The translations under genes were made by a program, and so were the position numbers. The notes below the pieces were generated by a model that was not told the DNA's origin, made no database searches, and worked only from the letters and a program-made list of their open reading frames with translations. Positions 44,972 through 56,428 of a DNA stretch of 64,000 nucleotides are shown here, piece by piece (the first letter of the stretch is position 1; each line of letters begins with the position of its first letter). Origin of the DNA: Endothia cerciana (taxonomy: Eukaryota; Ascomycota; Sordariomycetes; Diaporthales; Cryphonectriaceae). The stretch is taken from assembly GCA_026119935.1 (NCBI GenBank), contig JALRMH010000023.1, forward strand, positions 310,001-374,000. The letters run 5' to 3'.

Positions 44972-46882
44972 ATGGGGCCGAGCCTGGCCGACCGCGATAT
45001 ATCCCAAATACTCACCACGGGCGTCGCAGGGCACGCCGTACACGCACCTGCGTCCTGGCCCGCCGGCGGCTGTCTGCTCCCGACGAGACCAAAACGCGAA
45101 CGCGCAACCAGGCCCGCAGGCGGCGTGGACACGGGCGTGGGCATGCCGACGACCACCGCGGGCACGCTGCCTGCCCGCCCCGGCAGCGCGCCCCCTACTC
45201 CTCCTCCTCCTCCTCCCCTTCCTCCTCCGCCACCGGATGCACGGCAGAGGGCAGGTATGCAATGGGCGGGGCCGGCCGACTGGGCGGCGTTCCGGGATGT
45301 CATCACGAGGCACTACAGAGACGACAACATGAAGCTGAAGGACCTGATTGTCTACATGGACAGGGAATACCAGTTCCGGGCCACGTGAGCCTCGTGCCCT
45401 CCCTCCCCCCCCCCCCCCAACACCACCACCTGCCCACCGGCTGACAAGAGAGAGGAGGCTCACAGGCCCAAGATGTACAAGGACCGCCTGACCCAGTGGC
45501 GCATCGCGAAGAACGTCAAGGCCAGCGACATCAACACCATAGTCAGGGTGAAGGAGGAGGGGGAGCCGGCACCGTCGTCGTCGCCGTCGTCGTCGTCGCC
45601 GTCGTCGCTGTTCGACGCCGCCGGCGAGGCGCGGCCCGAGTTCTATGTCGTGGGCGACCGGCTCATACGGGCGGACAGGCTGCAGCAGGCGCTGCAGAGG
45701 AGGGCCGCCGCCGCCAGGCGGGCCCGGAGGAACGGGGCGGGTTCCTCGCAGGGGTCGCGCCCCAGCCGGAGCCCGAGCCCCGGCTATCCCGCCTTGACCA
45801 CCTGCTGTGCGTCCCCGACACTCCCCATATTACGTGCCCCGGAGGCGATACGGGTCCCCGAGAGCATCCTGCGGCACGGCCGCGCCTACATCGCCGGCAC
45901 GTTCGAGTCGTCGGGCGGCCGGGCCGGGAGGGGTGGCGCCACCGCCGTCGAGATCGAGCTCGAGGGCCCCGTGCAGCGGTTCCGCCTCGCGTTCGAGGAG
46001 ACGCTGGCCAACCTCGACCTGAAGCAGGGCCTCGACCGGGTGGCGTTCAAGAGCCTGGACGGGGCCTTCGACCTGGTCCGGCCGAGCCTGCGGGCCGGGG
46101 ACCCGCAGTTCCTCGCCGTCCTGCTCCAGGTCGCGAGCCTGTGCCTGTACTACGGCCGGGCCGAGATCCTGGGCATGCTGGTGTCGTACCTGCAGGACCT
46201 CGGCGGCGTGCTCCTGGGGAGCCGGCACCCCATCAGCCTCATGTGCGCGGACCTCCTCGGCCTGCTGGGCGGCGGGGACGCGGACGCGTGCCGGCAGGCG
46301 TGCGGCCTGGCCTCGGAGGCGGCGTGGCACCAGTTCCGCGCCCGCCTGTACCCGTCCCGGACCGACGCCTTCGTGCACCTGACGGCGGTCCACGCCGACG
46401 TCCTGGACTCGCTGGGCCGGCACGACGAGGCCGAGGGCTTCCTGCGCTACGCCGCCGACTCGCTGGACCCGGCCCTCACGCCCCTCGACCAGCGCCTCCA
46501 GATGGAGCTGCAGCTCGTCTTCTGCCTCAAGCGGCGCAGGAAGTGGCCCGAGGTGTTCGAGCGGCTGGAGCGGGTCCGGCGGGAGCTCCGCGGCAACGAG
46601 GCCGCCCTGGTGCACAAGTCCGAGGACATCTTCGTGGAGCTCATGTACCAGACCCTGCGGGTCAGCGGCTTCTGCGAGTGCGGTGGTGGGGATGCCGAGA
46701 GGGGGAGGAGGTTCTTCTGGGAGGCGTTCGAGCTGATGCAGGAGAAGAAGGGGAGGTACTCGCCCAGGACGACGAGGGCGCTGCGGGATATCATCCGGTA
46801 CGGTCATCCGGACGAGAAGCTGGTCAGGGATCTCGAGGAGCGTCTCGCCGAGTTCAGCCTGGAGGCGGATAATTTTTTATAG
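44972..46882 (+). CDS. Clr5-domain protein
   Basis: Model: 44972-45384 and 45466-46882 with an 81 bp intron; 609 residues. The Clr5 domain (PF14420) spans about 104-156: Trp-Ala-Ala-Phe-Arg-Asp-Val-Ile, then Leu-Lys-Asp-Leu-Ile-Val-Tyr-Met, Phe-Arg-Ala-Thr|Pro-Lys-Met-Tyr-Lys-Asp-Arg-Leu and Trp-Arg-Ile-Ala-Lys-Asn. It is built across the intron, which confirms the splice. Before it is a Pro-rich linker (about 74-88); after it comes a Ser-rich linker, then a helical region (about 290-600) that may be TPR-like. Named from a regulator of cellulose response in Neurospora, this domain occurs in many fungal proteins of unknown function and probably binds DNA. The first ATG is used; ATGs at 45143 and 45259 are alternatives. 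The intron's poly-C tract precedes the acceptor by about 50 bp. Confidence 0.82.
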
Positions 46883-47081
46883 ATCACCCGGGGTACTAGA
46901 ATCCGACGCTTGCGTAAGGCTCTGATACAGTACAGCCGGCACCATGACCGTGGCCAACCCACCCCATTAACGTCTGGCCCAGAGGCAGCCAGCACGAGGA
47001 ATCCTGACACAAGCATACGGAGGACACCCAATAATTGTCCTAATAGGATAACACTCAGTAGAGGGGTAAAAATAATGCGCA

Positions 47082-49786
47082 TCAACAGCCGCCCCCGCAG
47101 CCACCACCGCCGCCGCCGCCTGTTAAAAATTAGTCTCCCAGTCGAGATGTAAAGGGCCCGAGAGGAGGAGAACTTACCTCCTCCACCACAGCCTCCTCCT
47201 CCTCCTCCTCCGCCACAGCCTCCGCCGCCTATTTGAAAATCAGTACTCGGAGGTCGAGATGTCAGGAGCCCACGAAAGGGAGATACTTACCTCCCCCTCC
47301 ACACCCACCACCTCCCGGCCCGCCGCAACCGCCAGCCTGTTCGGGAAGGTTAGTCAAGAGACAGCCAGAAAAGACCTCATGAAGGCTCGCGAGGGGGGGA
47401 AGGGGGGGGGGAGGGGGTGGAGAGGTCTTACCCCTACATTGCCGCAGCCACCAGGTCCACCGCATGAGCCAGCCGCGACCCCCGCCGAGCAGGAGCCCGC
47501 TGCGCAGCCACCCCACCCACCCGCGCCCCCGCTCATGAAGCCCGGGTCCCACCCGTAGTAGAGGCCCGGCGTGAAATACATGGGATAGAGGAACGGCGAG
47601 TACATGTAGTAATCGTAACCCCAGTGGTTGTAGTAGTCATCCCTGGGGGGTAGCGTCCTGCCCTTCTTCTGGGCGCGCCTGCATGCCTTCTGGTAGTCGA
47701 GCTCGAGCTGGCGGTCCTGCCGCGCCCGCGAGTAGCCCCAGACCCTGTCACGGGCGCTGGCGGCCTGCTGGCGGACGGCGTTGTGGGCGGAGATGTGCGC
47801 GCTCCTGTCGGGGGGGCACAGCTTGGCGCGGCCCGAGTCGTGGAAGCTTTGCGCGACCCTGTCCTGGTTCGACACGCCCAGCATGCGGGACACGGTGCCC
47901 GTGCTGCTGGAGCGGATCGTCTCGCAGTACCAGCAGGTGCACTCGCTGTAGACCTCGCCGTACCGGTCCTGGTAGGCGCGCGTGGTCCACTCGAAGCCCG
48001 AGGCCAGCTTGTCCTCGTCCATCTTGTCGTCATGGTCGATGAACTTGCCGTCCGCCGTCTGCCTGGTGACAAACCTGTAGTAGGCGCCCGGGGCGAGCTG
48101 ATGCGTGTGCCAGGCGAGGTCGATGTCGAGGGTGGGGACGCATGTTCTGTTCGGGTGGGCCCGCATCAGGCCGATGAACCTCTGGTACTTCTGGATGAGG
48201 CGTGCCATGGTGTCGCGGGCGTTGGGGCTGTGTAGCCAGTCGATCTGGAACATCTTGGCGGTGAAGATGCCCTGCCTCATGACGGCACCGCCGAGGTCGA
48301 GCGCGAAGGGGCTGAAGTTCTCCCAGTAGCGCGACATCATCTTGCGCACGCAGATCCTGGAGTCGGTATGCAGGGAACGCCTGCCGGTGGCCTGGCCGAC
48401 CTCGATCTGGCGTATGGAGGCAGGGTCCCGGAGGACCTTCTCGATGAGGTCCCGGACGGTCTCCATGGTGGGGTTTGGGGACATGCCCGGCCGGATGAGC
48501 TCCGCGGTCTGGACGATGAGCTTCCTCTGGATCATGCGGTTCGGGAACGTACGGGGGTAGGGGATAGAGCGGAAGGCGGCGGGGATGGTATTAGGCACGC
48601 CCTTGACGGGTTCGAGGACGGTGCCGGGCATGGTGATGGAGTTCACGACCAGCGACTGGGCATCCCTCGCGAACTTGGCGACGGCCAGGAGCTTCTTGTC
48701 GACCTGCGCGGCGCAGCCCGGACAGGGCCAGAGAAACTCGCCGTCGCCATACCCGTTCCCGACCAGACCCGGCCGCGGCGGTCCCTCTGCGGCCTCCCCC
48801 TCGCGGCCGCAGGTCGTCCAGGGGATCTCGAGGGGCGCATGGCAGGCGGGACACTTGAGGCTCTTCGTCCGAGGGTCGTCGACGTTGTCCCAGTTGCGGC
48901 CCGTCCTGGCGACGAAGGAGGTCCTGGCCTCGTCGGAGGGGGCGTAGTTGAAGTCGGTGTCGATGGCGGAGGAGACGGCGCTCCAGGGCATGCCGGTGGC
49001 CCAGAAGGACGACATGCCGCAGCGCATGGTGTCCTCGAGGAAGGATCGAGGGTTTAGCATATGGGCGTGCCATCTGTACGACGAGTGGTCAGCGCCAGCC
49101 AGTGCGCCAAGCTGGGGGTGGTGGGCACCTTGTTGTGTGCCCGGGCGGACCTACACCATCAGGACATCCAGGGGCGGCAGCATGTTGTCGGCCCAGTTCA
49201 TGTAGCCCCTCTCGTCCACGAAGTCGTGGTAGGCCGAGGCGGTGCCCTCGATCATGTCCTGCTCGCGCAGCATGACCTTGGGGAGGGCATCCCACCAGGC
49301 CTCGTACCGATCGACGGCGCGGGCGACGAAGAGGGCCCACCTCTTCTCGCGGAGCCTGCTGAGCCTGGCCTTCCTCTGCCGGTCCGGGTCGAGGCCCTTG
49401 CCGCCAGAAGGGGCACCGGGACCACCATCAGAGGGCACATCGTCGAGGCCGATGTCCTCGGTGTCTGCCAGGGTGTCCCAGAGGCCCCACAGGCCGTCGG
49501 TATAGCCCACGTCATCCTTCATGGACTGTATCGCGAACAGCAGCTTCAGGTGGGCCAGGCAGGTGTCAGGGTCGGGGTCCCTCGGCGCCGAGCCGAGGGA
49601 GAGGCTCGCAAAGGCGGCGGTGATGTCGACATGACGATGGCCCGTATCGTGGTGGGTATCGTTGGTGGTGGTGGTGGTGGTGGTGGTGGTGTACGCCGGC
49701 GGAGGGGTTACATGGCCGTCGTCATGCGTCTTGTCATCACCCCCGGCGTGGTCCTTCTTCCTGGACCTGAAGGGGAGGGAGGGCAT
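47082..49786 (-). CDS. Glycine-rich domain-containing protein (GRDP type), five exons
   Basis: Model: complement of 47082-47119, 47178-47228, 47291-47336, 47432-49073 and 49155-49786; introns 58, 62, 95 and 81 bp; 802 residues. The core carries the two His motifs of this family: Pro-Leu-Asp-Val-Leu-Met-Val|Trp-His-Ala-His-Met-Leu-Asn-Pro-Arg, restored by splicing, and Leu-Asp-Ile-Asp-Leu-Ala-Trp-His-Thr-His-Gln-Leu. A Cys-Pro-Ala-Cys / Cys-Pro-Gly-Cys pair in between looks zinc-binding. A Thr run (nine residues) near position 33 is encoded by a GGT/ACC microsatellite. The C-terminus is Gly/Cys-rich and spread over three mini-exons of 46, 51 and 38 nt; the last two introns are alike in sequence. 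Relatives in plants affect stress response; the fungal role is unknown. Stop is the TGA right after Cys. Confidence 0.82.
49662..49690. repeat. GGT/ACC microsatellite encoding poly-Thr
   Basis: It lies inside the GRDP coding region and gives a run of nine Thr on the minus strand. Confidence 0.85.
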
Positions 49787-49955
49787 CGCGAGGTTGACGT
49801 ATCTGGTGGCTCGTCGTGGGGGACGTGGGTTGGTGGAGCCTAGGGCCGCCTGGGACAGCCTGTCTTGGCGGGGCGCCCTGAATGAAACCTTGGGGGGTGG
49901 CAGTGTGCTCCAGCACCTTAAGTTCGCGGGGGTGACAGCTAGCAGGTGCCTGGCG

Positions 49956-49994
49956 GGTGCCCAGTAGGTGGCCCAGTAGGTGGCCCAGTAGGTG
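49956..49994. repeat. 12 bp tandem repeat, three copies (ggtggcccagta)
   Basis: Head-to-tail copies, the first lacking one base, about 170 bp upstream of the GRDP start codon. Confidence 0.75.
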
Positions 49995-50874
49995 CCTTAC
50001 AGGCCTGAAGGGCAAATGCGGGGTAATAATAACACCAGGAGATGCCCCAGTCAACTAATTACAGAAAGAGAAGAGACCCTCCTCGTTGAAATGTTAACGT
50101 CCAAGATTCAGATATGCAGACGTGGGTAGAGATGATTGTTCTTTTTTAAACCCCGACGCCTTTACGAGGTGGCACAGGAAACGGGGCAGAGACGAAGAGG
50201 CGTCTCTTCAGAACCAGTTTTCCTATCTGTGTACTTTTGTATCATGCGGATTGTGTTAGGCCCGACTGAGCAAAGTAGGTTGTGGCGATGCTTTATTTTA
50301 TGGGTTAGGCAACTTGGACACTTGCTCGATAAGAAGAAGATTGGTCCTAGGGCGGTGGCACGGCATCCAGGTGTGACCTCCCTCCCACGAGGGCGGTACG
50401 GCACAGCACAGCATTAACAGAACTTGTAGCTGACAAGGTCGAAAGCAGGGCAGATTGACCCCTTAGGACGGTCTCGAGACCTGTCCAAGCCCCGTGGCTT
50501 TGCCGGACGATCGCTCGAGTTCTATAAGCCTCACCTACCATGGCGTTAGTCTCCCCTGCCAGCCTATCAAGAGGTACACGGCATCAATCAAGCCTCCAAG
50601 GGGGGGGAAACAAGACAGGAACAGGTGGAGAGGAGGGGTGGGCCCCCATCAGCAGGTCCAGGAGTATCGCTATTAGTAGGGGCTGCTCGGGTCTCGGGCA
50701 CCCCGATCCACCTGGAGCTTTGCAGAGCACGCAAATGCATCATCACCAAGAGTTATTTATACTCTTACTCAGACTCTTTCTTACTCAGACGCATACGAAT
50801 TCGGACTGAGACCCACCAGACTGCCTCTGCCCGCGCTTGTCGCGATCGATATCGATACCACATCACATAAGCAC

Positions 50875-50875
<1 letters not shown>

Positions 50876-50921
<46 letters not shown>

Positions 50922-50922
50922 C
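50876..50922. repeat. (GAC)n trinucleotide microsatellite
   Basis: About 15 perfect units in the leader or promoter of the SDR gene. Confidence 0.95.
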
Positions 50923-51002
50923 GGGCAGACATCGTGTATCCAACCAAGTTATCAAGAGAGAGACAGGGAGACGCCCGCCTCCTAGCCTGTGTGAGATCGG
51001 TC

Positions 51003-52176
51003 ATGCCTGTCGAGCCTGGTCAGAAAACGGTGCTCATAACCGGGCTAGTGAAAACCCTCCTCCCCCAAAAGGGCTGTGCTATATTATCTACATACCGGCC
51101 ACCGTTGAGCCCGCCGGCTGACTGCAGACCAGGTGCTCCCCCGGCGGCATAGGCCATGAGCTCTGCAAGGAGTTCCACGCCCGAGGTTCGTCGTCAGCCT
51201 CCAGGACGAGTCCGGTACTTACCTGGTCGTGAGCTGACAGGCCGCGCCGACGTCCCTCGGCGGCAAGAACAGGCCTGCATGTCATCGCAACAGCCCGGAA
51301 TCCTGCCGTCCTGGCAGACCTCGCCGGCAGGCCCGGCTTTACCTGCCTCCAGCTCGACGTGACCGACGAGACGAGCATAGCCTCCTGCAGGGACGAGGTT
51401 GCCAGCCTGACCGGGGGCAGCCTCGACATCCTCGTCAACAACGCGTAGGTTGCGCCCCCCCCCCCCCCCCTTTCTCAAGTCGCCTGTCTGTCACCCTGGG
51501 TGAGACACCAGCGCTGACCACCCGTCCCCGTGGCAGTGGGAGGACGCACACCGTCCCCGCCACGGACCTGGACCTCGACGACGTCCGCCGGACGTTCGAG
51601 GCCAACGTCTTTGGCGTCATGGCCATGGTGAAGAGCTTCGTCGGCCTGCTCATCCCGGCCCGGGGCCTCATCATCAACACCTCCTCCAGCTCGTCCATCG
51701 TGCCCTACCCCTTCGCCTCCGCCTACAGCGCCTCCAAGTGCGCCGTCAACGGCTACTCGCGAACCCTCCGCCAGGAGCTCCGCCCCTACGGCGTCCGCGT
51801 CATGGTCGCCGTCACGGGCACCGTCCGGACCAACATCAACCTGCAGACCGACCGCGAGCTGGCCCCCGACAGCCTGTACCGGCCCATCGAGGACGTCTAC
51901 AGGTGGCGCCTCACCTTCTCCAGGACCACCCCCTCGTCCGTGGCCCCTGCCGCCTACGCGAGGAAGCTGGTCGCCGACGCCCTGCGGCCGGACTGGCCCC
52001 TGTTCCTCCGCGGCACCCTGGGCCTGGGCCGCCCCGACTGGCACTACGCCGGTGGCCTCTCCAGGCTCGTCTGGTTCGGCTCCTGCGTCGGCGAGTGGCT
52101 CCTGGACACCGTCGTCTACCGCATGTTCAGGCTCCACACGCTCGAGGCGAGGCTGAGGGGGAAGCTGAAGGACTAG
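51003..52176 (+). CDS. Short-chain dehydrogenase, AYR1-like (acyl-dihydroxyacetone-phosphate reductase type)
   Basis: Model: 51003-51043, 51133-51185, 51273-51444, 51537-52176; 301 residues. Introns are 89, 87 and 92 bp. Classic SDR motifs are present: Thr-Gly-Cys-Ser-Pro-Gly-Gly-Ile-Gly (13-21), Asn-Asn-Ala|Gly (87-90), Ser residues before the active site, and Tyr152-X-X-X-Lys156 in Ala-Tyr-Ser-Ala-Ser-Lys. The Cys at the third place of the glycine loop and the C-terminal hydrophobic part resemble yeast Ayr1, an NADPH-dependent reductase of lipid droplets and ER. The first intron has a GC donor (GG|GCTAGTG); no GT in the region restores the frame into the loop. Same strand as the monooxygenase 1.1 kb downstream. 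Substrate not certain. Confidence 0.8.
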
Positions 52177-53279
52177 GTCGGGGCCAGGTCGGGCCGGGTC
52201 GGCACAGGCCTCGCGCGGCGCCGTGCTGTGCCAGCCCGTCGTGAGACCCGCCTCTCAAGGCAGAGGGGGAGGACCCCCCTCCCCCCCCCTTTCCCCGGCG
52301 GGTCTGTATGCGGTCCTGTTTGCATACTGCCGCAGGCCGCAGAGGCGTGCGAGATGTGGCCATCAAGCACGAGCAGTCTCTGCCCGCCGCAGCATCACCA
52401 CCCGGCCGTTGGGCCCCTAGAGGGCTATAGCCTGTGCTATAATACGAGATTGATACATGTATACTATGTATCACCCGCTGCGTATTGCTCGTTTCTACCT
52501 GGACATGACCAAGGTGAAGTTTGATCGACGTCTGCTCGCTACGGGTGCGCGCGCTCTCCTTGTCACTGCATATAATTACCACGATGGTCTGGGTATTCTC
52601 TTTCCCTCTCCATGCGATTCGGATATACCTATCGCGCGAGGCCTATCTCCTACGGGGAGTGTTCCACTCAACTGCTGGCGGCGCCCCTTTTGTGACAAGC
52701 TGAGATATCTCCGCCACCCCCCCCCCCCGGGGCCATCCATTACCACGCTGTGTCGGCTCCTCTGGCCAATCACTGTATGGTATTATTAAGTGGCTACCAA
52801 GTACGCGAGATGCGCACGTGTCCATGATATGCACAGGAGGGTTTGGAGAACGGTCTCGGCGTCGGATTTTGCACTCCTAGCATCACCGGGGATCGGTGTT
52901 AATATATGGTGTTCAACCGCGCGGGTGGCCAGTCAGGACGCAGCAAGAACCAAAACTAGGCGAATTATTCCCTACCTCCGCTCTTGTGGGTTTCGGTATT
53001 TGGCCGCGGCTTTTCCGGATATCCCAAGGGTACAATTGGTCATTAGTACTGTCTTAATAGGCAGACAGCACATTGTATTTACAGGTCCTCCGTATGGGCT
53101 GCCGCTCGTCAGTGGTATTTAAACCAGAATGAAGGTATCGCCAAGGACGTACACCCGAACCACAACAACCTCCTTAGTGGTCATATGAGAGGACTATACA
53201 TAAGCTTTGTCGTCGGTCAGCAACCCCATCTGTGCAGCAAACAGTATTCCAAGTCGTCGGCTTAGAACTATTGCTCATC
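52177..53279. other. Intergenic, no gene supported
   Basis: About 1.1 kb between two genes on the same strand, with C runs at 52276-52289 and 52719-52728. The region contains only short frames. Confidence 0.5.
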
Positions 53280-55529
53280 ATGGGCTCCGGTATGAGGAAT
53301 CTCTCACCTTTTGTGAACACACACATACACCAGGAGATTCACAGATAGGCCTGACCCGAGTATTTTGCCATCGCAGTCACACCACAGGCCGAGGAATACC
53401 CCCCGCTGGCGAGCCTGGCCAAGGATGTCTACCGGCCCTTCCCCAGCCTGCCTCCGCATCTCCCGGGCCCGGCCCAGGTCGATGCGCCCGCGGTCGTCCG
53501 GGCGGCCCTCGGGGCGCTCGGCGATGCCCTCCGGGCGGGCGACGCCGGCAGGGTCAGCTCGTGCTTCCTGGGCAGCCAGGCCTACTGGCGCGACAACCTG
53601 GCCCTCACGTGGCACATCCGCACCTTCAGCGACGGCAGGACGATCGCGCCCGCCCTGCTCGAGCTGCGAGGCCGGCGGGGCTGGGCGGGCGGCGCCGACC
53701 TGGACGTGGGCAGCGTGCAGGACGTCACGGTCACGCCGGCGCTGCGGTGGGTCGAGGGCATGTTCACCTTCGAGACGGCCAGCCCGGCTGCCGCCTGCGG
53801 CGGGAGGGTGGTCCTCCTGCCGGAGGCGGACGGCGATGGCATCGCCTGGAGGATCTGGACCCTGTCCACGTGGGTCGACTCCCTGAAGTCGTTCCCGGAG
53901 GACCTGGGTGCCCTCAGGGCACCGGGGCGGAGCCTGGAAGGGGACGAGACGGTCGAGACCGACGTCTTCATCCTGGGAGGTGGCAACGCGTGAGGGTCCA
54001 CCCTGCCAACCTGTTACTGATGGCGCCCCTCGACGGCGGCTGACCTTTTGGGGCGATTCACAGTGGCCTCATCCTCGCCGCCCGCCTGAAGGCGCTCCGT
54101 GTCGACAATGTTATTGTCGACAGGACCCCCCAGCCCGGGGACAACTGGGCGCTCCGGTATGACTGTCTCCGATTTCACATCGGGCGGCACAGCTGCGAGA
54201 CCCCTTATCTGCGTAAGCCCACCCCTCGAGGCCTCTGCCCAGCCTGCCCTCTTGAGAACGTGCTGGTTTTAATCATCACCATCTACTACCGGGACAGATT
54301 ATGCGGATCACCTACCGCTGATCCTCACGAGGCAGGACCTCGCCGACCACATGAAGAACTATGCAGCGGCGTTCCACCTGAACATCCTCAGCTCCTCCGT
54401 CGTCGTGGGCTCCTCCTTCAACCGGTCCCGCCGCGTCTGGACCTTCAGGGTCCGCACGCCGCTCGGCGTCAGGACGGTGAAGAGCAAACACCTCGTCCAG
54501 TGCACCGGCGTCACCGGGTCCGCGCCATATGTACCCGATATCCCCGGGGAGTACAAGGGTGTCAACATCCACTCCTCCCAGTACAAGAACCCTAGGACCC
54601 TGACCGATCAAGGTGCCAAGGTGAGTGACGCTGTGTGGACAAGAGCAGCCCATCCATCTATGTACCGACCGCGATCTGACAAGAAGGGAGGTCCACAGTC
54701 CGTGATCATCGTTGGCTCGGCCAACTCGGCCTTCGACGTGATGGAGGACTGTGCCGGGCACGGGCTCCGGACGGCCATGGTGGCCCGGTCACCGACGTAC
54801 GTCTTCCCGTGGGACTACCCGATGGCCCCCGAGGGCCTGGGGCTATACGAGAGGCTCCCCGCGGACCTCGTCGACAAGATGCAGATGTCCGGCCCCACCG
54901 CCGTCGGGGGCCAGCTCGCGATGGGCCTGCAGACGGAGCTGGCGCTCAAGGAGCCCGGCCTGTACGCGGCGCTCGCCGAGGCCGGTTTCCCCGTCTACGA
55001 CGGCTCGGAGCCCGGGAAGGGGGACCTGACGCACCACCTGCTGGAGAGGGGCGGGGGCCACTTCAACGACATCGGCGAGGGCATCCGCCTGATCGTCTCC
55101 GGGAGGGTCGCGGTCATGGGCAACGTCGAGCCGGCCGCGTACACGGCCACGGGGCTGCGGCTCAGCGACGGGTCGGCGCTGGACGCCGACGCCATCGTGT
55201 GGTGCACCGGGTTCAGGGACAGGGACCGGTCGGTGACCGCCGAGGCCCTCGGGGGCGAGACCTTTGTGGACGGGGGCGCCGTAGGGGACGGGGACGAGCT
55301 GCTGGGGCCGCACGATGTGGCCGCGAGGCGGGACGCCGTGTGGGGGGTGGACAAGGAGGGCGAGGTCCGGGGCGTGTTCAAGCGGAACCTGAGGCTGGAC
55401 AACTACTGGGTCTTGGGGGGCACCACCGGGATGCACCGGTACTACTCGCTGTCTATCGCCCTGCAGATCAAGGCGGAAACCGAGGGGATATTGCCAGAGG
55501 CGTACCGGGCCACGCCTGAGGCGCTCTAA
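53280..55529 (+). CDS. Flavin-containing monooxygenase with N-terminal NTF2-like region
   Basis: Model: 53280-53289, 53377-53989, 54064-54212, 54298-54620, 54699-55529; 641 residues. The first exon has only 10 nt (Met-Gly-Ser plus one base). Residues about 45-190 look like an NTF2/SnoaL-type fold. The FAD loop follows as Phe-Ile-Leu-Gly-Gly-Gly-Asn-Ala|Gly (about 200-208), a slightly degenerate GxGxxG. The NAD(P)H loop is Val-Ile-Ile-Val-Gly-Ser-Ala-Asn-Ser-Ala (367-376), also degenerate. Trp-Cys-Thr-Gly-Phe-Arg-Asp near 550 is the end motif of this family, and the C-terminus (Asn-Tyr-Trp-Val-Leu-Gly-Gly-Thr-Thr-Gly) is typical. This layout is common in fungal FMO-like enzymes that oxidise ketones or heteroatoms. 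It sits beside an SDR; a shared pathway is possible but unproven. Confidence 0.87.
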
Positions 55530-56428
55530 GGGGAGTTATAGTCGACCAACCCGGGTCCACCATATAAACAGACAGGTATATAGGTATATGTCAACATAAG
55601 CGTGGCTTAGCCAGGCGAGGATATAGAGCGATGCATCTTTGCGGGTCACGCCTCCTGGGGGCCCTAAAAGCTCGGGAGTCACGGATTACCACTAAGACCT
55701 GGTCGTCACCGCAGTGGCTTCCATGGGCACAAAGCTTTAATATAAGTGCCACTAGGTGTAGTACAGCCAATAGACTTTCACGCTTTCTCGATCAAGGCGG
55801 TATATCCCCAGGGTTCAACGTGGATCACGGCCTTGATACTGGTCATGACTTCCAGCGGAAGGCCTACTCGCACCTGGGGTGCTAACCCTCGGTCCAGAAG
55901 CCATACCCCTGGAGCGCTTCATCGACAAGTCCTCTGAGATCTCCCCGCGTCGATCAAAACCGGGACGCGACGGGCTTACAAGGGCTGAATATTACAGTAC
56001 CTACTCCTAACCTTGCCAAGACGGGCGGTGGGCCTGCTCAGACTGCGGCTGGGATAAACTTTCCATAAACCGTCGCCGTCCTCTGCCCGCTGAGGTTCGC
56101 CGTAATGCGCATAATAACGGGCCCCCCGGGCGCCTTTCCGGCGTGTGATCAAAGGCACATTTATCTATCTACTATTCACCGATCAAGCTGGTGTGCGCCG
56201 GTCTCGGCAGCGTAGATTTGCGTGGGCACAACGGTATTGCTAAGTCAAAACGACGGGTTCTACGCGCATCGCGATTACTCTGTTGACACTACTGACAGAT
56301 TACCATTATCCTAGCTGGAAACTCCCTGGTCCCGGTATGCTCAGATGAGACTTGAAAGGTGAGATGTAGATCTCGGGTAAATCGATGGGCTCTGCCCATC
56401 CTAGCCTCCCTCCACGAGGCGCCTTGGT
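55530..56428. other. Intergenic, no gene supported
   Basis: About 900 bp between convergent genes; short frames only. Confidence 0.5.

Larger units (their letters stand above)
49787..51002. other. Intergenic, divergent promoter region of GRDP and SDR genes
   Basis: About 1.2 kb. It holds a 12 bp tandem repeat (49956-49994) close to the GRDP start and a (GAC)n tract (50876-50922) about 80 bp before the SDR start. No gene supported. Confidence 0.45.

Noticed and set aside
45496..46872. 458-codon plus frame over the Clr5 gene
   Set aside because: Arg/Gly/Pro-rich shadow of the true frame.
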